The translations under genes were made by a program, and so were the position numbers. The notes below the pieces were generated by a model, which was not told the origin of the DNA, ran no database searches, and saw nothing but the letters and a program-made list of their open reading frames with translations. A DNA stretch of 64,000 bases from NCBI GenBank assembly GCA_036346375.1, contig CM070510.1:65940376-66004375 (forward strand). The letters run 5' to 3'. Positions 1-11,216 of this stretch are shown here, piece by piece (the first letter of the stretch is position 1; each line of letters opens with the position of its first letter). This DNA comes from Guadua angustifolia (taxonomy: Eukaryota > Streptophyta > Magnoliopsida > Poales > Poaceae).

Positions 1-58
1 ATTTATTTATTCATTTTTTCTAATGGCATCATGTTGTTTTCTGCATATTTACTGTTAG

Positions 59-2382
59 GTCCCAGATGAAGCTGTCAGTAAATGCACAGCATGTGCAGCA
101 GATTTCAGTGCTTTCAACCGCAGGGTAAGTTGTATTGCTATTGATCTGTGCAGCCTGGGAGTCCCATCTTTTAATGTTGCGTGCCTGTACTTTCAGCATC
201 ACTGTCGAAACTGTGGTGATATTTTCTGCGATAAGTGCACTCAGGGAAGGACTCCTCTAACTACAGATTCTGATGCTCAAATAGTCCGAGTTTGCGACAA
301 ATGCATGGTAATGTGTTTTCATTCTTTCAATTGCATTTGCAGTCCTAGTTATGATTTATGTTATGCAGACTTTTTTGGTGTTTTACTGTGCTTAGAGCAC
401 TAGACAGTGTAAAATGAAAAATAAAACCTGTCACTTGAGTAATATGATATATACTGCATAAAAGTTGTGAGACTTTGATATTAAATAGCTATGAGCTGTT
501 TTGACTTGAGACTTCATTGCTCATTTGAAGCACTCAGGCTAGGCTTGGATACTGTCAGACCTATGGGATTGGAATTATATTTTTTTTCCTAAAAAAAAGG
601 TGTGTGCTATGCTTCCTTGTTACTGCACTGTTGGGAAATAAATGAGGAAGGGAGTTTCCACAATTTAGTGCCTTTTCTGGTCTTGAAAAATAGAGTAAGA
701 CATTGTAAAGTTTTGTTTTAATAAAACTTGTAATGGAGGATTTTTTTAAAAAATAATACATTTTTTAACTAATTTTGCAAAAACAATACGCCGTTTTTCT
801 TTAACAAAAATACACATCTGTCGCTAAATAAATTGGTGACAGAAGCCTTGGCCTTGTTGGCCAGATGAATGTACGACAATAATCCGTTGGCCAATTCAGT
901 CGACGACAAAACAGACCTCTGTCGGCAATTCATTTAGCGATAGAGCCTTTGTTGCCATTTTAAATGGCGACAGAGGTGTATTTTGTAATTTTTTTTCTCG
1001 GCGTATTATTTTTGTACAATTATTTTAAAATGTATTGTTTTTTTAAATCTATAATGGAGTATCATCTTTAAGGACAAAATCAGCTGCGAACTTAACATGA
1101 GCAATGGTGTCCAATATTTAGACTGGTAGTCTCCTTTTCTTTCTGTGAAGTGGCCCATCTGATGTTTCAGTCATGTTTCTTAACATCTTTTCCTGTCATT
1201 ACCATGTGGTGTGGTCAGATAACATTTATGAATTATGGTCTGTTATTCCATTTTAATAACAGCGATGGTAAATTGATAGTTACTAATTAGGAACACTGTT
1301 GATTTATGGACAAACGGAAGGTCTATTCTCAATGAATGATATCAATGTTGTGTCCATTTATTTTCATAGGCTGAAGTTTCTCAAAGACTGAACAATGCAA
1401 GGGAAGTGGCAAATCGACCTATTGTTCACAGCCATGAGGATCTTGCCAAAAAACTTCAGGTGTGTTTTTTGGCTCCTTATTTTGTTTCTTTTCAGCTTCC
1501 AAATCTTTGAGTCAACCATTGTAAGTTGTATTATTCATGCAATGATACAACACACTGCATGCTTGACTGCTTGGTTACTGGGCGTTCTAGTCTCGTTAAG
1601 CACATGGGACAAGAATACTCGGGTGGTTTGCATGTATAGAAATGCACCGCTAACTGGAGACACGAGACATCTGCAACCTTTTGTAGTATCATTCCATGTT
1701 GGGTTCATTTGCATATGTACACCACTAGTACAGAATTTCTGTGAAACAAATTTCCTATTACACTAAGGGTAGTGACAAATGGAAGCAGACTTCACCTGCT
1801 GGTTGTGTTAATTTTCTTTTTCCTCTCTTTTCTTTCTTTTTCTTGTATACAATACAACCTTCTGTGCACTTGTTTCTCTAATACATAGTAGGGCTTTCCC
1901 TCCTGTTTCCCATGAATAAAAAGAAGTGACAAATGGAAGGCAACACTTACTTCTCAAACTCGTCATATTTGGAATAAATATGCTGACTTCTGTGGTTTGA
2001 TACAGGAAGCGATGGATATAAATAAGAAGTCATCTTCAGGTTTGTGTATTTATATGTGTTCTGTTTGAGATATGCTCTCTTCATGATACTGTTTATAAAC
2101 GTGTTGGAACCTTGACAGCCTCAAGGTCTTCTGATGGATCTGGCAAGCGAATGCGGGAGGTTGCATGCCCCATCTGCACAGTGCATCTTCAGGTTTATTA
2201 TTGTGGCATTCCTTATTCCTTTTTATGAAAAATAATTTTCAAAGTTCAGCGTTGATGTCTGAACATATGGCATTTGATCCAAATTAACCTTTCCTTTCCT
2301 ACAGGTGCAAGTTCCAACATCTGGTTCAGAGACAATAGAATGTGGTGTATGCCAGCACCCTTTCCTCGTCAGTGCTCGTTAA
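59..2382 (+). CDS. FREE1: FREE1/FYVE1-like FYVE zinc-finger protein, C-terminal part (gene starts before the window)
   Basis: Six exons can be read: 59-124, 197-307, 1370-1459, 2006-2039, 2119-2192 and 2305-2382 (TAA). All are flanked by AG/GT and stay in frame, giving the last 150 residues. The first two exons form a FYVE domain: CxxC (CTAC), the basic RRHHCRNCG motif that binds phosphatidylinositol 3-phosphate, a CDKC pair and the closing RVCDKC. After a helical stretch come two more Cys pairs (CPIC and CGVC) near the end, a layout typical of plant FREE1 (FYVE1). FREE1 is a plant-specific ESCRT component acting on endosomes in vacuolar sorting and autophagy. The N-terminal low-complexity half lies outside the window; bases 1-58 are intron. 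Intron 307-1370 carries a MITE. A possible poly(A) signal lies near 2511. I am sure of the family and fairly sure of the FREE1 assignment. Confidence 0.9.
739..1051. mobile_element. MITE with long terminal inverted repeats (Mutator- or hAT-like) in a FREE1 intron
   Basis: The two ends are long imperfect inverted repeats of about 90 bp. The left arm contains ATACGCCG and ACAAAAATACACATCTGTCGC; the right arm contains the complements GGTGTATTTTGT and CGGCGTAT. The element is bordered by the direct repeat TAATGGAG at 731-738 and 1052-1059, or 9 bp with one mismatch. Length is about 313 bp and there is no coding capacity. Long arms plus an 8-9 bp target duplication suggest a Mutator-like MITE, but a hAT origin is possible. 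Confidence 0.8.
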
Positions 2383-4037
2383 GCACCATCATGCAGGGTT
2401 CTACTTCGATCTACAAGTCATTCATTACCTTAATGGAGTCCTTTGCTCGATGTACATGAATCGCCGATCTAATTTAGTACACAGTTATATTCGTAACTAA
2501 GGAAGAGATGAATAAAAAAAAAGTGTGTTTACCATGTCTGAACATTCGGTGGTCCTTGTTTGAATCTTACCTTGTGTTACCTGCAAATCTGTGTAGTCAA
2601 GTTTCGTGTGATGTGATGTATAATGTATTACAGTTTGATTTGTTGCAACAATCTGTTTGATTGCGTGCTGTTCCTTTCTAGCGACTGATGCGGTTCCCAA
2701 ACTGGGTTCCAGATTGTTTTTGGGCTACTACTATGGATAAACATTGCCTGAGATATGTTTCCTGTTCTGAAGATTTTGTTACATAAATGTTTTTGGGTGT
2801 GAAATGCGAAATTATTTTTAAGAGACCGGAAGAAGCCCTGATAAAACACGGCAAAAACTAATGGAAAAATTGCTATGGTATGCCAAAATACCAATGAGTT
2901 TGTCCAAATTTTGCCACAATAGCATTGTGTGACCAGAAACTTGCTGCTACTGGCCAAACCTCGGGTTGCTACTGCCGGTGAAGTCGCTGTCCTCGAGCAA
3001 TTTACGGTTGGGAAGGATGCCACCAAACAACTACATCGCCTTTCTCAGACGAAGCTTGCGGTTGCGGCAAATTAAAGATCCACCTCACCGCTGCATGCCG
3101 GTGAACTCTTTTGACATTTTACGAGAATAATAGGGAAGCAAGACTGCCAGATGACGGGGAAGAGAACAACGTGGTCGGGCCTGAGTTTAACAGAGCAATC
3201 CTCGTGAGATCCTTAGCCCGAGTTCAACGATGCAATCCCGCGAGACCCTTAGCCTCAACGGAGGGTCGGAGGCAATGGTAGTGAAAACTACTCGGAGAGG
3301 ACGACAAAGATGGAACATGAAGAGGCTGCTGTGAGGTTAAGGGATTTGTAGTTGATTTTGCTAAATCTTTTATCTTTTATTGTGGTTGCTTTATAGCCAT
3401 TATTTCGGTTCTCTCTATAGGATTTATCTACTTTATTCTTGATAGCGCATATGTTCGTATTGTATCTCGCTACTCTGATTCTATTTAAGACCGCCGCACA
3501 AAAGAAGGGTATCAAAGAATAACATTCTTATCTCCTATTTCTGGTTTCCACCGATCGAGGGCCCTAATTGGAACACAAGAATTAAAAATAAAGGAATAGA
3601 AGAAAAAACACGGAGATTAAATGCCATATCTTGTCAAATCCTAGAGAAATTAGAAACACAGAAATATGTAAGAATTTTAGTAATCGGCATGGTTGTGATG
3701 ATTATTTTCAAGTGGTTTTGATGATTATTTATTTATTTTTCTCCAAAATTTCTATGAAAGCTCACCATTCCATAGAAATTTCAAAGAAACTCTGGTGCAC
3801 TTTCTTTTGAACCAAATACCTTTCTTGAGTTTTCTTACAGGAATAGATTCCTTCAAAATTCGTTTGTTTTTTCCATTTCAATTCAAAAGAGGCGTAGCAA
3901 TTCTATAAACTGACGAACCAGAAGCGGTAGACTTGAAACCCTTTTCTTCGTCCAGACTCCACCAGAAGCGCCATCAATATCTCCGCTTTCTTCGTCTCCG
4001 CCCAGAAAGAAAAAGAAAGGTGCCAATCGTCCCGTAG
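2383..4037. other. Intergenic: FREE1 3' flank, possible LTR remnant, promoter of the next gene
   Basis: The first ~150 bases are probably the FREE1 3'UTR, with an AATAAA at about 2511. At 3140-3560 is a stretch unlike the rest. It has an imperfect 37-bp tandem repeat (about 3182-3254, each unit ending in CCTTAG), then AT-rich sequence and a block ending in pyrimidine-rich DNA. It resembles a retrotransposon LTR remnant, but I see no primer-binding site or matching partner. The last ~150 bases are the 5' flank and probable 5'UTR of the gene starting at 4038. No gene seen. Confidence 0.5.
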
Positions 4038-6072
4038 ATGGAGGCGGCGTGGTCGTGCGCGGTGGATCGAGCCACCGACATCTCCGACTCCGCGAGGCGC
4101 TTCTTCCTCTCCTTCCGGCGCCCTCCGCCGCCGCATCCCGGCCCCAACCCCGTAAGCAAACTCACACCTCCACTCACCATTTGCACCAGATATAGCAGCA
4201 TATCACCCCCCACACCTCCAGCGCCGCGGGATGGGGTTCTTGGGATGATGTAGAGTACTGCTGTTTCGTTTGCTCGGGGGAACTGGTCGACCTTAATCTG
4301 ACGTGTTTTGCTTATGAATGCACCTGTAATGGGAGGCAAAAGGGATCCTTTTCTTTCTTTATTTCCTTTTTTTTTTTTTGCCTGTAGGATTTGTAAAGCT
4401 GAGGATACTACGAGTACCCTTACGAATTGTGAAGATTTCGGGAGGGAAAAAAAAAACAATGCCAGTCATGAACTCAGCTCATTTGAGTGCTGTGTAACTT
4501 GTGTTTTCGTGCGTGAATTTGTTATGCGAAGTAAAAAAGTGAATCATGACCTGTTCTTAGAACTACTGCTCTGAGTGTTAGGACATTGAAGTAGTTGCTT
4601 CTGATGAATTTCACTTAACACTGTGGTCACAAGCTACAGTAGGTGGCCTGCAATCGAGGCGTTTTTTGTTGGTCGGATCTGTAATGATATAGCTCAATTA
4701 GACAAGGTTGTTTACTTCTAGTTTCCTATGATGCGTCTGGACATGGATTAATTACACCAGCAAGAAAGACGACAATATTATTCCCCTTCTGAGCTTCAAA
4801 TACTCGTCATTTACTATCACACGTTTGCCAGCATTCTGGTCAGGTGTGACCTTGGTATTCAATCATCAGCGTCTTTTTTTAATAGACATGCTTTGTAGCC
4901 TCTGATTTCCTGTACCTTAGGAAGATGCCAAGAAAAGTGAATTGTGTTGATCTCTCTGCCTTCCTTTCTTTTGTTTATATACTTCAGATAGATATCTTGA
5001 AGCGCTTGCAGCGAGAAGCATTTCGTGACATTATGCAGCTAAGGGAGAGGCAAGAGAAAGTTGAGAGAGTGCTTACATTGTACAAATCTAGCAAAAGTAA
5101 TCCATTTGCAGAAGAAGGTACTCAGGTCAATGGCCTAATCAATGTTTCTGTAGCTCTAGATAGCTCAGAAGCAAATTCTGGTGTTAGTTCAAAGTTTGTG
5201 TTCCAGTCCAATGTTCGAAAGAAGGATTCTCTCTTGGCAGAGCTTGTCACTGATCATAGATGCTTGTCTCAAGAAAATGATCCTATCAGGAGCCCTCTTG
5301 TGTTGTCAAAGGTGATGTACCTTGCGAATATCAACGAGTCCTTGTCTGTTGCCGCTGTACCAGTGGGAGCAAGGTGTGATGATTTTTCAACGGACTCAAA
5401 TCTCCTAGAGGTAATTTCTTCATACATGTACTGGTACTTACATGCTATCTTTTTGCCTGCTAATGTATCAGGTAATAGTTTTCTTGACAGGGGCATTGGC
5501 TTGCCGGCTTCCATTATTCACCGAGGCCACCTTTGCTGATTAAGGGTCACAAGTACGCTGCTGGCCTAATACTGAGGTCAAAGAAGTTCAGTGCTTCTCT
5601 TGCTGAGCTGATTTCAGCATCTGGAAAAAACTCAGGTGAAGCCAGCAGTATTTTCACCGGATTTGGGCAAATTTCATGTCAGACGCGCGATGAAATAAAG
5701 TTGATCATATCTGCGGCCTGGCATGGACCGAGTCTAATTTCTCGGAAGAGCAAACCTACTGCTGGAGGATGCGTTGATTTTGAACTGAAGGTTGATGAGG
5801 ACTCAAGAATTGGGGCCTGGATTGAGGTCAAGAAGTCAGAACCCAGGTCAGTGAGGTGGGCCCTCACGCTATCAGATACACCGGAAGATGACTTGGGCTG
5901 GGGCGTGAACCTGCGGAGAGGCACTGAAGTTAATCCAGGACGGATTCAGCTGGAAGGTTTTCTTAATTTCCATCTAGGCAAGAAGGCCACCGTACAGCCG
6001 GGCGTCGTGCTCAACTTGGACGGAAGGAGACGCTCACCTGCTGTTGTGTTCCGGTCAAATTGGTTCTTGTGA
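4038..6072 (+). CDS. Conserved plant protein of unknown function, 372 residues
   Basis: Three coding exons with GT/AG borders: 4038-4151, 4988-5410 and 5491-6072 (TGA), all joined in phase 0. The ATG at 4038 is the first ATG of the GC-rich first exon. The N-terminus (MEAAWSCAVDRATDISDSAR) leads into a charged helical segment at residues 39-65 (RLQREAFRDIMQLRERQEK) that could be a short coiled coil. A polar middle follows. The C-terminal half (about 180-372) is a run of alternating, beta-strand-like segments ending in an aromatic residue (SNWFL), which could suit a membrane beta-barrel; that is inference only. I recognise it as a plant-wide conserved protein without an established function. 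The gene converges on the DUF616 gene 709 bp downstream. Confidence 0.8.
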
Positions 6073-6781
6073 GACCTGAATGATGTTGGTGCGCCGCTTC
6101 TGAGACAATGTAGAAACTTTTGGTAGATCAGAGAATGTAGAAACAATCATTTATATCATCTCAAAGAAAACCCATCATTTAGAAGCGGGAGCGCACTATT
6201 CATTATTGTTGTTGTCGAAGTATTATGATTGTTCTTATTGTTGTTGCCCTGTACCTTGGCTGGTCTAAAACGTTACGAGGGAGATTAGCGCCAGTAACAC
6301 TCTTTAAAATTCGTGATTCACTTTATGACACCTTAGTCCACTGTCATACACTCAGATGGATTAGCTATGACGGCAGGTCGGCAGCGAGCTTAGGTTTTGG
6401 TCCAGCCATACGAGTCATATAGCAAATAACACACGTTCGGAAAACAATATAACACACGTTTGGAAAACAATATTTCTACCATTTCTGTATCATAGGCAAT
6501 ATGAATCCGGAACGGTGATGGTTAGTCACTTCCAAATACCAAAAAACATGAATCTGATCTGTTACATCCACGATTCTTTAACATATAGTTGCAGGTTTGT
6601 CCTAGAACATGGCAAAGCGCTGGAAGTTAACAGCACTCCAGACGTTAACCTACGGTATCACCCTGTCTCATCTGCAGCAGAATATACAGGAAATTACAGA
6701 ATTTCCTCAGATTAAACCAAAAAAAAAAAGAGTTCTACTTTGCATAATCACAAAGGAATCGTTGCCACACATTTTTCGAGC
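6073..6781. other. Intergenic between two convergent genes
   Basis: Shared 3' flank of the unknown-function gene (+) and the DUF616 gene (-). It contains a 23-bp unit repeated twice with one mismatch (6426-6448 and 6449-6471). It also has an A-run at 6719-6730. No coding signal was seen. Confidence 0.6.
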
Positions 6782-9700
6782 CTAGCCTGCCGGTGACGTT
6801 CTTTTTATAGCGGGAAGTTCAATAGAGCTGAGTTCTGAGGGATACGGAGTCCACAGCCCTAACCCTCCCCTACCCTCCTTCAATCCCTTTTTCACAATCT
6901 CATCGATTGTTTTGGCCCACTCGACTCTTGATGAGTGCTCCCTTGTGTGTCTGTGCAAGATGAACAGCGAATTGTACTCGCAGTTGGGGAACATGAAGAA
7001 TTTAAGAGCCTCTCCAAGCCTATACACCACATAGCCAAAGCTGAGCTGGTCACGAGGTGTGAAAAGATTGACCTCGTTGAACCAGAGACAGCTGAACAAA
7101 TCAGTCATCGTCGTGTGCTCCCGGATCAGCACCGCTCCCTCTGGCACATCTGCAAGTTGCAATCTGTTTAATGAGCACTCAGTATAAAGGAACTTTCATA
7201 GCGTGACAGAATTGCAGAAGAGGTGGAGTCATCAGTAATTTCAGAAACAGTAGATTATGTATCCTAAGAAACGCGCGGCAGCTTCAAATAAATGTCTATA
7301 ACTTGGTGGGAAAATGCAATTCCACTCACCACTGGGCATCCTTTTCTTTGGGTTCCAAGGCTCCATCCCCTCGTAATAGTATATCTTCATCTGAAGATCA
7401 ACCAAAGGACGAGCATATCGCTTCCTCCGTTTAATCGCATCACCCTCCTCATAGATGCTCCTATGATGCTTATGGACAGCTACAGCAAACATGTATTTTC
7501 CCCGCCAGAGGTATCTGTAAAGAATTTGGCTTGTTGAATTTGTCTTCAGATCATCAACAAAAGAATAGTTACTAGAAACGCGGTTTATCCAAGTCACGGT
7601 ACGGGGTTCGGGTTCGCGATTCGCCACTTTTTCTTCCATTTTCCTCTGCGAACACAAACCCTGTACCCTACCGGTTTGGATTCGACGAATCCAGTTCGCA
7701 ATTCGCGGAGTTCACAGCGAATCCGGTAACTATGAACAAAATAATATGAATTTGTCACAGGTTGCATCTAAAAAACCAACCTTTCGAGAATAAGAAGCGG
7801 ATCAACTATAAGCTCCATTTTCCCATCGATCCAAATGCTATACCAAGCTTGAGGAAACAGTCTGTGCGTTATTATCTTTGGTACTTTTCCATTCCTTCTA
7901 GGTTCATCAAATGGAAGGCGGTGTAATGTTATAAGCCTCCATATACCAACCCATTTCCCTCCTGCACTGTCAACTTTGACGGTGGTATTCTTTTCAATCA
8001 AATCAAGAGATACCTCATCTACCACCATCAAGAAGCAGAATAACTTTTGAGACCGAATGCTAATATTTGATGGCTGATGGGGAATGTCATAACCATCAAA
8101 AATACCAGAGGCAACCACAAATTTGCATTTCTGTATGTACTTGACATCAACATCATCCATGTCTGCACCGCTGTTTTTCATAAATCCACAGTGCACCTGA
8201 GCATACACCACAAACCAAACACATGGAAGAAAGTTGTCAATGAATTAAAAATGAACCACCATAACCTTAGATTCAGCACATGAAGCGGTGGCAATAAAAT
8301 ATTTCTTTAGATAATCAATGTTCATTTTGCTTTAGACACAAGAAACAAAGTGCAAGTGATATTTAATACTGTGGCCGAACACTTAAAAGTTACACTAACT
8401 GGCTGCTACCGTTCCAACTTTATTGTAGGTTCTAGTGACTCTACTGCTCTATTATTTAGGCCCTACTTGTTTTGAGTTTTTTCATCAGCTTAAAAATAAA
8501 AAAGCCAAGGTCTAAACAAATAGATGGTTTTTTTTACCTCGATTTTTTCAAAAGCCATAAGCTTTCATATAACTAAAAGTCAAAAGCTATCAGAGAGGTA
8601 TTGTTTTGGCTTATTGAGGGTTGGTCTTGGACTACTGCCACTAAAGTTAGGTAATATTCCCCACCTCTACTGCGTATAAAAGCTGATTGCTTTTAAGATG
8701 TTTAAGCTTAAAAGCTGGATTTAAACTATAAGCCAAAAAGCTTAAGTCTAAACAAACAAGCCTAAATTGTTGTAAGAAAGAATGGAATAAGAAAGCCATT
8801 GAGTAATAGGCAAACAATAAACACAAATCTTTGCATAGATTGCCCAGAATTGTGGCCAAAATCTATAAGATTGAAACAGAGTTTCAGGTAAATTGTGAGC
8901 TTGAGGGTGTTTCCAACCAGGCTTGCACATCATGATGTGCACCTCATCTGTGCAGTTTGCAATGCATGGTGAAACATCAAAATCAATATACGCAGAAAGT
9001 TGTTTTTCCCATGAAACAATATACTTGTTCAATTTAAAAATATTAAAATAATCCTACTCAATGGGGTAATTCCTGCAGTGAAGTCTTGTATGTGGTTTGA
9101 TATCAGATCCATTCATTTATACATGCTCCAGCACAAATCTACTGAACCAAAGGAAATGTACCTAATCTTTCAACCTGTATAACTCTCTTTACTAGTTAAC
9201 GTAATAGGAGTTAAGGAAGCTGATATACATAGGAGTTAAGGAAGCTGATATACATCATGAAGGCAAGTAGGTACCTTCATGGTAGCATTCATTTTAAAGC
9301 TTTCCTCCCTCTGTTTCCAGCTTTGACGTCCTCCAAACAGTGGTGAAGGATCTTTGTCCTTCTTGTCAACTGTTATATACGATAATTTTTTTACAATTGT
9401 GTTGGGAGTTCTCTTTGGAATAACAACATCATTGGGATTATCTGCAACAGGTATCTGGCAGCCTGTAGAATGACGAAACCAATGTTAGGCTATGAAAACT
9501 CATAATTTACCATCAGAACATGGCAAGGCATAAATCTTACGGTGCAGTGGTTTTGATGAGAGACCCATCGAGTCCAACACATAGAGAACCTTACTGTCTT
9601 TTTTACAGAGAGCTGCATGGATGCAAGACATGGCAAACAATGTCAGGATGATTTTAATAGGCAGTCTTGATAGAAAGGCCAAGATGTATTTGACTTGAGA

Positions 9701-10409
9701 ATGTGGTCCAAAATAAGCACACCGAAGCCCTAGCCTCTGGCACAGAAAATGAATATAGAGGCTCAGTGATTATGTTGTCCATGGGCAAGTAACAGGGTAG
9801 TGGGCGTTGGCTGTAACTTGCAAGCAAGAATTCATCCTAAGCCAGTAATGCGCATGTGAAGGGGGTACACAAGTTGAACAATGGAATCAGTCGATAACAC
9901 CATTTCCTTTTTCTTCCTTTGCGCAAGGCAAGATCATGAGAAACAACCGCGTTGGGCCCCTGGACACAAGGTGAGAACGCTATACCAACGCAAGATGGAG
10001 TGATTAACCAAGGCACTGGGAGCAGGAAGGCCGACAAGTATGATATGGTGCTATGCACCTCCCCAGACCGACACACGGAGTGGCACTGCGAAGGACGGAT
10101 GCATTAGGAGAAGCGAGGGACCTGAGAGGAATGCGACGGAGGAGCTGCAGGACCAGAGGTGGAAGGCGAGGGCGAGGAGGACGAGCAGCGCCCAGGCGAT
10201 GGCGGAGACGAGGACGAGCCGCAACGCCCCCTTGCGCCACACCACCCGCATCGCGTCCCCCTTCACCGCCGCCTCCGTGGCGCCGCCTGCCAGCGACCAA
10301 ATCCCCCAAGCCTCAGTCAGATCCAAACAGGAAGAGCAGGTAGCCAGGTTTCGGGAAAATCTGGAATGGCTGCTTGATTGGGTCACGTACCTTTGCTTCG
10401 CCTCGCCAT
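6782..10409 (-). CDS. DUF616 family type II membrane protein (TOD1/MUCI70-like), 470 residues
   Basis: Seven coding exons on the minus strand: 10391-10409, 10122-10286, 9541-9612, 9275-9462, 7781-8196, 7330-7514 and 6782-7149 (TAG). Every junction has GT/AG and the frame stays open. The start is the ATG at 10409; the first exon codes only for MARRSK plus one base. Residues 27-49 are a strong hydrophobic helix after basic residues, fitting a Golgi type II signal anchor. The conserved DUF616 core covers roughly residues 150-450, including QREESFKMN, VHCGFM, KFVVASGIFDGYD and WSIWIDGK-like (WYSIWIDGK) segments. Arabidopsis relatives are TOD1, reported as a ceramidase, and MUCI70, implicated in mucilage polysaccharide synthesis, so the activity is unsettled; a glycosyltransferase-like role is plausible. 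Introns carry a MITE, a tandem duplication and a small repeat fragment at about 7570-7730. Confidence 0.9.
8459..8766. mobile_element. hAT-like MITE in a DUF616 intron
   Basis: The left end reads TAGGCCCTACTTGTTTTGAG. The right end ends AAACAAACAAGCCTA, which is its approximate complement. The interior is rich in AAAAGC/GCTTTT motifs in opposite orientations, as in non-autonomous hAT elements of grasses. There is no coding capacity. The exact borders and target duplication are unclear. Confidence 0.6.
9206..9255. repeat. Perfect 25-bp tandem duplication in a DUF616 intron
   Basis: The unit AGGAGTTAAGG... ending GATATACAT occurs twice back to back (9206-9230 and 9231-9255) without a mismatch. 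It lies 20 bp from the 5' splice site of the exon ending at 9275 on the minus strand, so it is inside the intron and does not change the protein. Confidence 0.85.
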
Positions 10410-11216
10410 TGCTCCTCCCCCTCTCCCGTGCTAGCGGGATGGGGGTGGGGGATTTAGGGTTTGGGCGGCGCCAGGATCGGATCGGAGGTGGAGATGCAGA
10501 ATTGCGAACCGACGGGGATGAACGGAACACAAGGCCCTGCAAGCACGCTCATGTCATCTGCTAACTAAACTAGGAGAGGACGGACAATAACCAGTTTTTT
10601 TCTTCTTCTTTCCTTCTCCTTCCCCGTAGGAAGAACGTCTGTGCAAACATTACAATAACTATGATCTATTATATTATATTATCAGACGACGCAGCTTAAA
10701 AATAAGGACTCGTATTGACAGACGAGAGAGTATTGATTAATTTTCTAAACATTGCATGCAGTACAAGTGACAAAAACAAAAGGAAAAATCGATGATTTGC
10801 TCCGGTTTTTGAAATCTCCCCCTCGCAACTAACGGCAAAAATGGAAAGAAAAAATACCATGCAGTGGAAGAAGCCAAGGCAAAGCTGACGGCCCAGGTTG
10901 CAATGCAACGCCAGCCAGCACACAACAAGTGAAGGTCACTCCGGTTGAACCCAGAATTGCACAGAATCACATTCCACTTCAACACAACAACCGCAACGCA
11001 TCAGAATTCGTATCTGTTGTTATCCACTAGCTGTACTATTATTAAGCTCGCTAGGAGTACAGTTATATACATCTGTGTAGTAGTAGTATCACAAGATCAC
11101 GATATGAAAACTCTAAGGCACCCTTCCACGTTTGCGAACATCTGTTTTATTACACATACAGCTAACCGAACTGGCAGATTAGAAAACCATCATGCACTGG
11201 AGCATGGCAGACTTCC
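10410..11216. other. Intergenic: DUF616 5' flank and HEP 3' flank
   Basis: The first 130 bases are GC-rich and contain the minus-strand motif CCCTAAATCCCC just upstream of the DUF616 start; this is the likely 5'UTR and core promoter. A short AT block (10668-10682) follows. The rest is moderately AT-rich and probably includes the 3'UTR of the gene whose stop is at 11217. Nothing else was recognised. Confidence 0.5.

Noticed and set aside
10391..10542. Long minus-strand frame upstream of the DUF616 start
   Set aside because: It begins at a TTG, runs through the exon 1 donor, and its sequence has no family similarity.
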